Shown here: in pieces, positions 7,501 to 13,431 of the stretch | Layout: each line of letters begins with the position of its first letter | Numbering within the stretch: position 1 is the first letter of the stretch | Assembly: GCA_964407935.1 (NCBI GenBank) | Contig: CAYOXS010000136.1 | Span: forward strand, 1 to 14,153 | Reading direction: 5' to 3' | Length of the DNA stretch: 14,153 bases | Source: J095 sp964407935 | Lineage (GTDB): Bacteria; Chloroflexota; Anaerolineae; 4572-78; J111 | Notes under the pieces: model-generated | Seen by the model: only the letters and a program-made list of their open reading frames with translations | What the model was told of the DNA's origin: nothing | Databases searched by the model: none | Program-made: the position numbers and the translations under genes

Positions 7501-9385
7501 CCGCCTCAAAGATTTTGGCCTGTTTGCGGTCTTTGATCGCCAATTTGGGTTTGGCCGGAATGATCGGTTTTTGCGGCGGGCGCGGCGGGCCGGCCGGCGT
7601 GGCGTACATCAATCGTGGGTCCGGTTCCGGGCCGATGGGACTTTCATATTGCAGCCGCGGATCAGGCTCCGGCCCAATCGGTTCGGCGTATTGCAAGACC
7701 GACTCGGTGGTTTCCGGTGCAGCCCTGCCATATTTAGCCTCAAGCCAACCCACCGGGTCCTGCGCGATTTTGGGTGATTTGGCTTTTTTGGCCGGAGTTG
7801 CTTTGGCGCGTTTTTGCTTGCTTTTTTTGGCCTGGCTGCGATGGAACTGTTCCCCGCAGTCAGGGCAGGCCAAATCAGCGCCGCCATTGCCATAAACCCG
7901 ATGGCTGTTGCAGAACGGGCAGTGCAGAATTGGTGGCTGTTCGGCCAGATACAGATCAATGAGGGCTGCGCCAATCGCCTGGCCGGCAGCGGAAACTGAT
8001 GCTGATTCCGGCTCTGTTACTGCTGGCGGAAGCGGTTCCGGGCCGATAGGTGTCTCATATTGAAAGGCCGGTTCGGGGTCGGGCTGAGCGGCCTGCACCT
8101 GCTTCAACTGCCGCACCGGGCTGTTGTAAGCGTGCTCGGTGGCTTCTTCGTAGCTGGCAAAACCAGCGCCCAGCCGATTGATTGAAGCGCCGCTGGCTGG
8201 GTGCAGCCAGAAGCCCCCGCCGGCTTCTGACTCGATAAATCGCCAGCCTTCCGCTTGCAGTTCGGCGGCTTTGGCGTTGAGCTGCCCGGCGTCAGCGGCC
8301 CGCCGCTCGGCTTCTTTGTCCTGTAACAGCACTTGCAACCGGCTGAGAAATTCACCGCGGGCTTTGTTTTTACCGCGAGCCGGGCCGGTGTAATGATGCC
8401 GCACCATAAAATCAGCCACATCGTAAGGCGTGCTGCCACCGAATTTTCCCGGCCCGGTTAAATCCTTGACGGCCACAGTGAGCAAGGTGTCCAGGTCGGT
8501 TTTCCAGGCGGTCTTGCTCTTTTTTGCTTTGGGCTTGGCTGCGGCTTTAGCTTTAGCGGCTGGCCTGGCTTGGGTTTTGGACGCGGCTGGCGGGACACCG
8601 CGGGCCTGCACCTGTTCCTCGTAAGCCGCCCGCGTTTGGTCGTCGATCATTTGCTCCACATCTGGCAGCGGCAGACCAAAGCCGGGCCTGATTTCCTGCT
8701 GTAATTCGGCGGCTTCCTGCTCAAGTTGGGCCTGGGCCAGTTGCGCCTGCTGCTCATCCTGGTCAAGGCTGGCCAGCGCCGCCTCAAGATCAAATTGAGG
8801 CACAGGCAAACCAAAGGCATACCTGGCGGGCAGCAGAGCGTCATCATCGGCGGGGTCGCTTTCAATGTCAGGCTGCGCCGTCGCCTGACCCATCGAGCCG
8901 GGTAGACCCGGTGACGCTTGGATTTGAGACGGTGGAGTTGGCTGTTTCTTCCGCCCTGTTGAGGTTGCCTTGGGTTTCTGCCGCTGACTCGACTTGGACC
9001 GGCTGGAACTCGCCGGCGAGGTGTTGTTCCGGGGTTCGAGCGGGATCACCCTGTTTTTTTGTGGTGGTCGCTGATAGCGTTGTTTGGCCAGCCTGGCTCG
9101 AAAGCCGGGAAACAGGAGACAGGCGATTTGCTGCCACAGCGTGAGCGGCGGATGCTGCGGTTTTTTAACAATGAATTTCCGTCCCGATTTGGCGTGCTTG
9201 CGGTGAGCGGTGTCCTTGTTTTGCTCCCAAAGCTCGGCTCCCAGCACCAATAGCACCGCGCCCAGAGCCAGCATCAAGGCCATAATCAGCGCCAGCGCCG
9301 GATTAAACACGCGGATAATGGCGTTAAAGACGCCAATGAGACTATTCCAATCGACAGATGACGTAAACCCGGTGGCGGTCGGCAT
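1562..9385 (-). CDS. Giant membrane-anchored N6-adenine methylase / SF2 helicase, DarB-like (2607 aa)
   Basis: Predicted to bind, remodel and methylate DNA. Order: one transmembrane helix (about residues 28-52) followed by a strongly basic stretch, so the bulk should be cytoplasmic; Pro/Lys/Ala-rich linkers; a small domain about 280-340; a CPFC..CPDC zinc ribbon (about 489-511); repeated PIGPEP motifs (440-780); a Trp-rich module (about 797-850); a disordered Gly/Pro/Asp linker (about 855-1000). Then comes the methylase: EPAAGVG (about 1128-1134) for AdoMet and SNVPFG (about 1192-1197) as motif IV. The helicase has AHQVGAGKT (about 1814-1822), DEAH (1981-1984), STGTPIANS (about 2027) and QREGRILRQGN (about 2315), then a coiled-coil tail. 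From about 1003 on it matches the helicase-methylase family of plasmids, integrative elements and phages that includes P1 DarB. The family is usually much shorter; the ~1000-residue front is extra. Start: ATG with weak AGGG upstream, 10 bp after the 53-aa gene. An overlapping gene lies inside (6729-6385). Confidence 0.85.
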   Translation of the reverse strand: MPTATGFTSSVDWNSLIGVFNAIIRVFNPALALIMALMLALGAVLLVLGAELWEQNKDTAHRKHAKSGRKFIVKKPQHPPLTLWQQIACLLFPGFRARLAKQRYQRPPQKNRVIPLEPRNNTSPASSSRSKSSQRQKPKATSTGRKKQPTPPSQIQASPGLPGSMGQATAQPDIESDPADDDALLPARYAFGLPVPQFDLEAALASLDQDEQQAQLAQAQLEQEAAELQQEIRPGFGLPLPDVEQMIDDQTRAAYEEQVQARGVPPAASKTQARPAAKAKAAAKPKAKKSKTAWKTDLDTLLTVAVKDLTGPGKFGGSTPYDVADFMVRHHYTGPARGKNKARGEFLSRLQVLLQDKEAERRAADAGQLNAKAAELQAEGWRFIESEAGGGFWLHPASGASINRLGAGFASYEEATEHAYNSPVRQLKQVQAAQPDPEPAFQYETPIGPEPLPPAVTEPESASVSAAGQAIGAALIDLYLAEQPPILHCPFCNSHRVYGNGGADLACPDCGEQFHRSQAKKSKQKRAKATPAKKAKSPKIAQDPVGWLEAKYGRAAPETTESVLQYAEPIGPEPDPRLQYESPIGPEPDPRLMYATPAGPPRPPQKPIIPAKPKLAIKDRKQAKIFEAALDLSYVQLAGWVDSHDYDTLNSRKAEFVDWLENAYRSGRTLTAAAKFNSVEHAWDVWQYETTATDVDYPGQQREEKFKPPTGQASLFAESVTQPAPTEPAPKITQLSDGYESVETDKGYLSAGGVPIKVKQIIVRKRPAADAPVFQYDAPIGPEPAPPPVVHSEDVAAQPYRLEYEGDWTWLKFAAKPSAAVLSQLKSSGARWSKKRRAWYYPRQIAQDWFDTLLSGSAAPAAPHDPISNGTDRAVDSAGPNPTGENDERSNPGVLPERIEHAEPAPEPGADHSPALAAAPAPDVPTVADERPSGTIDPGRGPVDGGSSLQSDRSGSEPVRSLDGDPARVGDPALGGGTAGAGQQPGDVDSAGAAGGRGRLSGDYRITEADLVGLGGAKQKYRDNVAAIRLLKQLEAEGRQATPAEQAVLVKYVGWGGLPKVFDPYETYSWNKNAQWRDEYTELRSLLTDEEYSQARGSTANAHYTAPNVINAMWQGLQRMGFAGGKVLEPAAGVGHFFGLMPDDIAANSQKIATELDPISGRITQQLYQSADVRVAGFEESNLPNNFIDLAISNVPFGNYAVHDPAFKRERKFLTRSIHNYFFAKALDKVKPGGMVAFVTSRFTLDSKDSRVREYLASQADLVGAIRLPNTAFKENAMTDVTTDIIFLRKRAEGEKPTDTAWVGTVEQTDETSGKSYRLNEYFTHHPAMMLGQMQVTGNMYRESADLVPDERDLSQALAQAIEQLPADVLRTAPTVVDDTITQPPPFYERRRSAKVERIREGSYFVGDDSRVYRRQNGFDVVVETGAKSTKTAARNVERIRGLAAIREAARNLLELNLSGAGDAELEAGQAQLNAVYDAFTGQHGPISQDANKRLIKDDPDLPFLLALERYDRDSKTAHKAAIFRDRVIGITERPSQADSAKDALLISLNEYGDLHWERMEELTGKSQADLTAELGDILYLNPEGGWETAETYLSGNIRRKLAAAEAAAALEPLYQRNIEALRQALPRDLAPHEIWVNMGAGWVPDSVVEQFVRNLLSSRAIKVRYIEDLAQWTVDAEKWAQNSYENSSGEWATSRATVLELVESALNAKTLTIYDYIKDADGNRKAVINQAETVAAREKQAKIKAKFAEWVWADPDRASELAAIYNEQFNAVAPQKYDGSHLNLPGTAADITLRGHQKDAIWRIIQGSNALLAHQVGAGKTFTMIAAGMELRRLGLRNKVMHIVLNSTLDQYAADFQRLYPGARVLVLDAEAVSPAKRKETMSRIATEDWDAIITSHTSFEKLPVQDETFNAFLREQIDVLSDYLTELRQEDEKENRKTIKELEKAKKRLEAKLRDKKDAKDKDDALTWEELGVDHLFVDEAHKFKNLYFPTKRGRVAGIGGSESGRAFDLFIKTRGLAKKGGLTLSTGTPIANSVSEMYTMQRYLQYDQLKEQGLGHFDAWANMFGDTVTAIEMKPTGSGYRQFTRFAKFNNVPELLRLYHQVADVQMDLDALGIVRPKLEGHTPVSVEPSERLQEFIKEAEGRAENLGSVDPRQDNMLKIVSDANKAALDMRLIDVELPDDPNSKVNALVDRVTDIYQRTSGVELAGVAGKQNLTQLIFLDTSTPGDKGGFSVYQDIKDKLVKAGIPAGEVAFIHDAATDEQKLALFERVNKGDIRVLLGSTEKAGTGVNVQRLLYALHHLDAPWRPADIEQREGRILRQGNLNKEVEIYRYVTEGSFDVYKWQTLETKAKFISQINSGDMDTRSIEDIDAAVIGYAEMKAIASGNPVMMEKIKLEADLRKYEGLFNAWQNRRYELQRDLRDLPQRIERAKQVAASYRGLLATREREGVALLEGVGAGLTALAEQAVAGPVAAGKVFGRPASVQIGKEGPQLVVNVAKGVELGFRITSQDKRNVAKLQDLFGPELEARLGEQERLLGELERTRSGHQTELDKPFEHAAALDALRQRKAAIQAEIDAIEAGQPEQVFDESTFGPDSPDKDEDSGA
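6385..6729 (-). CDS. Overlapping 114-aa gene inside the large methylase-helicase gene, +1 frame
   Basis: ATG at 6729 (an adjacent ATG at 6726) to TAA at 6387-6385. CAGGAGAAA directly precedes the ATG pair, a strong, well-spaced Shine-Dalgarno inside another gene. An in-frame ATG at 6795 would give 136 aa but lacks such a site. The peptide is folded-looking: MMNDQTLEYYLNAL, then an amphipathic helical core with RRHWQQHRPRMFQQL, LEQSIQAAARLTEEA and LYEAWMAIRHEWAILP, then an acidic tail EEEQPE..ADEDD. By hand count about 95 of 114 codons end in G or C, the normal pattern for this region, while the large gene's frame here gives low-complexity Gly/Pro/Asp/Ala sequence. The layout (H/R-rich helix, 'TSGHLEQ', E/D-rich helix, final Trp) loosely recalls TnpV-like small element proteins; that is weak. 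Both frames are open for the whole stretch. Function unknown; a partner or regulator of the enzyme is possible. Confidence 0.75.
   Translation of the reverse strand: MMNDQTLEYYLNALNTPNPLQNLEQTIRRHWQQHRPRMFQQLQTSGHLEQSIQAAARLTEEAVFNLTDQGLSLYEAWMAIRHEWAILPSEEEQPELGSNPATWTAPALPADEDD
7026..8068 (-). repeat. Coding region of a repeated YxxPIGPEP protein motif
   Basis: Within the N-terminal extension of the large protein the motif (F/L)QYxxPIGPEPxP occurs at about residues 440 (FQYETPIGPEPLPP), 564 (LQYAEPIGPEPDPR), 577 (LQYESPIGPEPDPR) and 773 (FQYDAPIGPEPAPP), with a decayed copy at about 591 (LMYATPAGPPRPP). Three copies are back to back; the others are 110-180 residues away. The spread and strict conservation suggest a short linear binding motif or spacer rather than a folded repeat. 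Confidence 0.8.
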
Positions 9386-9395
9386 GGCAGCGGCC

Positions 9396-9557
9396 CTATT
9401 TTTTGTTTTTCCGCCGGGAACGTCTGCTCCGTTTGGCGGCGTGGCGGGATTTGTTTTTGAGCGGCGTGCTCATCACCGGTGGGGCAGCAGGCGGCTCTGG
9501 TTCGCTTTCGGGTTGGGTAAAGAACTTTTTGATAAGGGTCAGGAATTGGAACGGCAT
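9396..9557 (-). CDS. Small protein with very basic C-terminal tail (53 aa)
   Basis: ATG at 9557 to TAG at 9398-9396. A near-consensus AAGGAGAT lies 7-8 bases upstream, between the 351-aa gene's stop (9576) and this ATG. The product starts MPFQFLTLIKKFFTQPESEP, runs through an acidic and Pro/Ala-rich hinge (EPEPPAAPPV), and ends in a Lys/Arg tail (KNKSRHAAKRSRRSRRKNKK). The hydrophobic-amphipathic first 14 residues could lie on the membrane, while the tail could bind DNA, RNA or acidic lipids. It is the fifth gene of the cluster, 10 bp ahead of the methylase-helicase, whose own ribosome-binding site is weak, so translational coupling is likely. No family recognised. Confidence 0.7.
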   Translation of the reverse strand: MPFQFLTLIKKFFTQPESEPEPPAAPPVMSTPLKNKSRHAAKRSRRSRRKNKK

Positions 9558-9575
9558 TTGTCTTATCTCCTTGGG

Positions 9576-10631
9576 TTAGTTGTTGGTGACTGCGTCAGTT
9601 ATAGGTGCGGTTGTTTCGACCGGCGTCGGGGTGAGCGTCGGCGTGTCGGTTGCTGTCGCGGTTGCTGTTTCGGTAGGAATAACCGCCAGGGTCGGAGTCA
9701 GGGTTGGGGTAGCAGTAAGTGTTGGCGTGTTGGTTGGGGTGCTGGTCAATGTGGGATATGGCGTATAGGTCGGGGCCGCGGTCAGGGTGGGATAGGGGGT
9801 GTAGGTCGGCCAGGCCGTGGGCCATTGGCGCAGCTCAGGCACGTAAGTCGTGATCGGATACGGCGTATAGGTGGGATAGGGGGTATAGGTTGGCCGCGGT
9901 GTCTCCGTAATTGTCAGGGTGGCATATTGAATGGGTTGGGCCGCCCTGGCCGGATTGAGCGGGGTGGGTTGGGCCGGTTCGCGCCACAGTGTATCGGTTA
10001 GTACGGCGGTGGCGGCTAGTGGGGCCGGCGTGGCCAGTTCGTTCAGCCACATAAATGAATGCACCTGAATTAACGGATAAATACAGCTCTCCAGATAAGC
10101 AATGGTGCCGCGAACTTCGGCCAGTTGCAGATCGGGATTGGTGGCAATGATCAGATTGGGCGGCAGATGGAGGTAATAGCGACTGCCGGAGGCGTCGAAG
10201 CCAATATTGGTGACATTGCAGCCAGGTTGCAGCAGCACTGAGCCAACCAGAATGCGATAAGCGTCGTTTAGCCCGGTAGCCGGCTGGTTAATAGCGGCGA
10301 CAAAAGTCGCGGTGCGCTCAATGTCCGGGGTGTCGGTCGGGAGCAGGGACGCAATGGTCGCCGTTGGCTCGGTTTCAGCGCGGGCCGGGGTGGCATAGAT
10401 GATTGTGGGCAGCGTGATGGTCGGCGTTGGTTTGGCCTCAGCGTGGATGATGCGCACTACCAGCCACCCGGAAACGCACAAGATCACCACCAGTAGCGCG
10501 CCGCCGCCGGCCAGCAGATAGGGCATTTTGCCGGGATTGCTTTTGGTCGCCGGTTCGGTTTCCGGTAAAGGGGCGTCCGTGGGCGCGGCATTGGGGTCAA
10601 CTTTTACCACTTCGTAGTGCGGTCTGGGCAT
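9576..10631 (-). CDS. Membrane-anchored protein with Thr-Pro-rich C-terminus (351 aa)
   Basis: Start ATG at 10631 is chosen over an upstream in-frame codon (to 10781) because it falls 2 bp after the preceding gene's stop (TAGCCATG), as expected in an operon, and the longer form would overlap most of that gene. Residues 1-36 are polar and Pro-rich, 37-62 form one transmembrane helix, and the rest should be outside the cytoplasm. After a Thr-Pro stretch comes a compact domain (about 100-230) with two Cys (GCN, ESCIYP) and a beta-rich pattern ending AEVRGTIAYLESCIYPLIQV, which could be an OB-like or small beta-barrel fold; that is a guess. The last 100 or so residues are YTPYPT and TPTLT repeats, a typical Chloroflexota cell-wall or surface spacer. 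No enzyme motif seen. Likely an envelope component working with the two upstream membrane genes. Confidence 0.8.
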   Translation of the reverse strand: MPRPHYEVVKVDPNAAPTDAPLPETEPATKSNPGKMPYLLAGGGALLVVILCVSGWLVVRIIHAEAKPTPTITLPTIIYATPARAETEPTATIASLLPTDTPDIERTATFVAAINQPATGLNDAYRILVGSVLLQPGCNVTNIGFDASGSRYYLHLPPNLIIATNPDLQLAEVRGTIAYLESCIYPLIQVHSFMWLNELATPAPLAATAVLTDTLWREPAQPTPLNPARAAQPIQYATLTITETPRPTYTPYPTYTPYPITTYVPELRQWPTAWPTYTPYPTLTAAPTYTPYPTLTSTPTNTPTLTATPTLTPTLAVIPTETATATATDTPTLTPTPVETTAPITDAVTNN

Positions 10632-10633
10632 GG

Positions 10634-10993
10634 CTATATCCAGTTGGCGACCAGTTTTTTGATATACATCACCACCGACAAAATCAATTTGATCAGCATC
10701 ACCGTGAAATAGGCGGTCAGCAGCAGTTTGAACGAAACCAGCGCCGGCTCGAAGTTCTGGCCATAATCCAGGTACGACCACAGCACCGACACATCAGCCA
10801 CAATAGTGTTGGCAAAACTGACCGGATCGGTGTCAACCAGGCCGGTCGAACTGACTACAACCGTCTCGATGGGCGCGAAAATCTCATTGGACGTGTTGAC
10901 CAGGCTGGTATAGGTGGTGCCGGTCACATATTGGGGTATGGTGATAGTTATCGCTGAAGTTGATACCAAAGGTTCGGCCACGGTATACCTCAC
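10634..10993 (-). CDS. Small membrane protein (119 aa)
   Basis: GTG start at 10993 overlaps the upstream gene's TGA (GTGA, 10993-10990), a classic sign of translational coupling; its own Shine-Dalgarno is poor. The first 75 residues or so are Thr/Ser/Val-rich and lack charge clusters (for example PQYVTGTTYTSLVNTSNEIF), suggesting an exported beta-rich part. Residues about 84-112 form a long hydrophobic segment (LVSFKLLLTAYFTVMLIKLI and onwards), followed by a basic end (YIKKLVANWI), giving an N-out/C-in single-pass or hairpin protein without a cleavable signal. Placed between two larger envelope proteins, it may be a small subunit of their complex. Family not recognised. The stop lies 2 bp before the next ATG. 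Confidence 0.75.
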   Translation of the reverse strand: MRYTVAEPLVSTSAITITIPQYVTGTTYTSLVNTSNEIFAPIETVVVSSTGLVDTDPVSFANTIVADVSVLWSYLDYGQNFEPALVSFKLLLTAYFTVMLIKLILSVVMYIKKLVANWI

Positions 10994-13281
10994 GTCAGGT
11001 TAGAAAATTGAGCAATTGCCCAGCGGATAAAAACAAACCAGAGCAGCCCGTTGACCAGATAGACCAGGGCCGCAAACGGCGTTGAGGCCAGCATCGTGCG
11101 CACCAGGGCATAGCCTGCGCCAAACTCGCCCAATTCCAGCGGCGCAGCCGGCGGTGTCGTCTCAATATCTGTGACCATACCGGTGATCAGGGTGAGGATA
11201 AAATCAAAGGCCCACCACAATGGCCACAACAGCGCGGAGACCAGCTCAACAATTTTGGTGATGAGCCACATCAAAAAGTAAATGATGTCGATGATGGGCG
11301 TAAGCAGAAACATTAAAAAGCTGAAGAGCTGGCTGACCAGAAACGCCAAGAAATCGAGCCAACCCCAGCCCTCACCGGGGCCGCTGCCTTCACCGCCGGT
11401 CGTGACCGTAATGGAGACGTTGGCGGTAATATTAACCGTGGCGGAAATGGCAATGGGTTCGGGCGTCCAGGTCGGGCCGGGCGTCCAGGTCGGCCCAGGT
11501 GTCCAGGTGGGGCCGGCTGTGGCACAGGCCACACAACCCGGTACCGTGGGCGTGGTGGCTGGCGTGCGGGTTGGCGTTGGGGTGGCGTAGGTGATCGGTG
11601 TTTTGGTGGGGGTTGGGGGTGTTGTGGTGGCGCTGGGGGTTGGGGTAGGGGGTGTTGGATCGTTAATATCTTGTACACAGAATTGGACTTCATAAATTGC
11701 AAACCCCGTCGAAGAAGACGAGTCAAACGTAACTTTGCTGGATTGCGGCTGAGTGTAGCATTGCCCGAAAGCGTAATTTTGTTCTTCCGAACAACTGACA
11801 CAGGTATCAGCCAAAGGCCCGCCGAATGAGACGAGTTGCCCATCAACCAAAACTTCGCTTACCCGCGTATCTGAAACATTGCCGCTATGACGTGAACTCC
11901 AGACAGAAACCCCACAAACGCGATAACCATCAAAAGGCCCAAGTGTCACGGAACCGCCGGAAGTGAAACCCAAATTGCCCCACGCTCCCGAACCATCGTT
12001 TATGGCATTGATATTTGGATAGGTTGGATCAATGCCGGTATACGTTAGCCAGGCAATTGCCGGGCTTGGGTGAAATCCTACCGGACAGCCAGATGAAGGT
12101 GTCGGAGTGGGGGTCGGGGTGGCAGATGCAAGCGTACAAAAATCGTAGCTTTGCAATGTCACCTGGTTGTATGCTTCCACTTGAAATCGCAGGGTGCTCT
12201 CGATGTAATCGTCACCAAAATCATAAAGTCTCAAATCGTTTCCGATGGCCTCTGTTTGATAGGAAGTCTCGAACATGCCACCGTTGCCATTGTAATAATT
12301 GGGTGCGGTATCAAAGTGCAGGGTTACTTCCCGAACATTTTCGCTTTGAAACGGCTTTTGGATGGCTAACCCCGTAAGGTACTGGCCATAAACACAATTA
12401 GGATTGAGCTGTAATGACTGAAACCCGGAACCAGGCACATACTGCCCGTAGGTGCCGCATGCTGCCGTTACCGGGCTGAACCCGGCTGAGGATTGAGTTA
12501 AATCTACGTGTTCACAATCCAGGGCGACTTCCGGCGTTGTTGTGACCACCAGGGTGGCCGTTGGAGTTGGTACGGTGGGTGTCGCCGTGGGCATGCTGCC
12601 GACACCCCGGATGCCCAGGTTATCGATGGTGAAGAAATACGGGTTGGGCGTCTCCGCTTCGGGGGTGTCCCAACAGACGGACCGGTTAAAGCGAAAAATG
12701 AAGCGGGCGCGGGTTGCTCCCGGCACGTAGATGTTTTCAGATAAACCGTAGCCGTTTTCAGGGGTGTGCCATTGGTTGGCCAACAGCGGCGGATATTTGT
12801 AACTGTGCAATGGTGACTCCGGCAGGCCATAGCCGCCAATCCATTTCTGGTACCAGTCCACATAATCCGTGCCGTCAACGGAATATTCCAAACCGACATC
12901 CATACAGAACTGCCGGGCATTGTCGCCATGGAAAATCCAGCCACTCTCGGTATTCATTCGATATGAGGCGGCAAACTGAAGGGTTGACACCGGGTTAGAA
13001 AACTCCATCCAGGGTGATTGAAATTCAAAGAAGTCATTGAAATCGCCGTTATCCCAGTTAGGCGCGCCGATAGCCCACGAGCACCCGTTGGGATCGTCGT
13101 TAATATCCGGGCCGGTAGCCAGTTCACCGTCACCGGCAAAGCCGGGTGCCTGGACGCCGCCATTGCAGACAAGCTGCCAGGCGGTATTTTCCTGCCCAAT
13201 TTGCGCCGAAGCTCTGGCGGCAAATACGGTGGCGGCGGCCATCATCAGCAGCACAAATCCTTTAGTTTTGCCAAAACCCAT
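10990..13281 (-). CDS. Exported multidomain protein with Thr-Pro linkers and C-terminal membrane helices (763 aa)
   Basis: Signal peptide: basic MGFGKTKG, hydrophobic core, ASA-Q cleavage near residue 26. Three beta-rich Cys-containing domains follow: about 27-230 (jelly-roll-like, ending FFTIDNLGIRG), about 255-395, and about 405-555 (with SVTLGPFDGYRVCGVSVWSS and ending AIYEVQFCVQD). They are separated by TPTPT linkers and, after the third, a long Thr-Pro stretch containing GPTWTP three times. After a VNITANVSITVTTG strand comes a hydrophobic C-terminus: about three to four transmembrane helices near 635-700 and another near 735-758. This places adhesive or binding domains outside and a multi-pass anchor in the membrane. 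No enzyme motif seen; possible roles are recognition, adhesion or mating contact. AAAGGG lies about 9 bases before the ATG. It may be preceded by a 41-aa leader ORF overlapping its first 37 bases. It overlaps the next gene by 4 bp. Confidence 0.85.
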   Translation of the reverse strand: MGFGKTKGFVLLMMAAATVFAARASAQIGQENTAWQLVCNGGVQAPGFAGDGELATGPDINDDPNGCSWAIGAPNWDNGDFNDFFEFQSPWMEFSNPVSTLQFAASYRMNTESGWIFHGDNARQFCMDVGLEYSVDGTDYVDWYQKWIGGYGLPESPLHSYKYPPLLANQWHTPENGYGLSENIYVPGATRARFIFRFNRSVCWDTPEAETPNPYFFTIDNLGIRGVGSMPTATPTVPTPTATLVVTTTPEVALDCEHVDLTQSSAGFSPVTAACGTYGQYVPGSGFQSLQLNPNCVYGQYLTGLAIQKPFQSENVREVTLHFDTAPNYYNGNGGMFETSYQTEAIGNDLRLYDFGDDYIESTLRFQVEAYNQVTLQSYDFCTLASATPTPTPTPSSGCPVGFHPSPAIAWLTYTGIDPTYPNINAINDGSGAWGNLGFTSGGSVTLGPFDGYRVCGVSVWSSRHSGNVSDTRVSEVLVDGQLVSFGGPLADTCVSCSEEQNYAFGQCYTQPQSSKVTFDSSSSTGFAIYEVQFCVQDINDPTPPTPTPSATTTPPTPTKTPITYATPTPTRTPATTPTVPGCVACATAGPTWTPGPTWTPGPTWTPEPIAISATVNITANVSITVTTGGEGSGPGEGWGWLDFLAFLVSQLFSFLMFLLTPIIDIIYFLMWLITKIVELVSALLWPLWWAFDFILTLITGMVTDIETTPPAAPLELGEFGAGYALVRTMLASTPFAALVYLVNGLLWFVFIRWAIAQFSNLT
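11461..11514 (-). repeat. Three 18-bp tandem units encoding GPTWTP
   Basis: Units at 11461-11478, 11479-11496 and 11497-11514 share the core GTCCAGGT and differ by a few bases; they encode GPTWTP three times in the linker before the membrane domain. Copy number could vary between strains through slippage. Confidence 0.8.
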
Positions 13282-13370
13282 CGGCCCAGACCCTTTAGCA
13301 GCGCCAGAAATCGCTTAAAATCTTCAAAATCACGGTCAGAAAACAACACGTCACGCAAGTTGTGTTTCAT
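13245..13370 (-). CDS. Possible 41-aa leader ORF overlapping the exported-protein gene
   Basis: ATG at 13370 to TGA at 13247-13245 encodes MKHNLRDVLFSDRDFEDFKR followed by a basic amphipathic helix (FLALLKGLGRWVLAKLK) and two terminal Cys. It overlaps the first 37 bases of the 763-aa gene in another frame and contains that gene's AAAGGG site, so its translation would open or couple the downstream start. Its own ribosome-binding site (GGGCGGG about 6 bases upstream) is only fair. The alternating charged and hydrophobic pattern looks protein-like, but the length is too short to be sure. Confidence 0.4.
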   Translation of the reverse strand: MKHNLRDVLFSDRDFEDFKRFLALLKGLGRWVLAKLKDLCC

Positions 13371-13388
13371 AATTACCCGCCCAGGCAC

Positions 13389-13424
13389 AAAAAAAGCACG
13401 CCAGACAAAGTGTCTGCACGTGCT
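13389..13424 (-). terminator. Intrinsic terminator or attenuator in front of the operon
   Basis: Minus-strand stem: AGCACG (13424-13419) with CGTGCT (13400-13395) and inner CAGACA (13416-13411) with TGTCTG (13407-13402), loop CTT, small bulges, then seven T (13395-13389). It ends only 18 bases before the first possible start codon (13370). It could end the upstream AT-rich gene or act as an attenuator for the operon. Confidence 0.7.
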
Positions 13425-13431
13425 CTATTCA

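Noticed and set aside
8868..9137. Second candidate overlapping gene (89 aa, GTG start) inside the large gene's N-terminal region
   Set aside because: Composition is Ser/Thr/Gln/Ala-rich and disordered, there is no Shine-Dalgarno, and third positions are not strongly G/C, unlike the nested gene at 6729-6385.
11461..11650. Tandem repeats as a possible CRISPR array
   Set aside because: Units are in-frame codons for GPTWTP and TPTP linkers with no spacers.
9576..13281. Filamentous-phage-like module (exported pIII-like protein followed by small membrane proteins)
   Set aside because: The layout is reminiscent, but no Zot/pI-type ATPase, single-strand binding protein, major coat candidate or rolling-circle initiator is visible.
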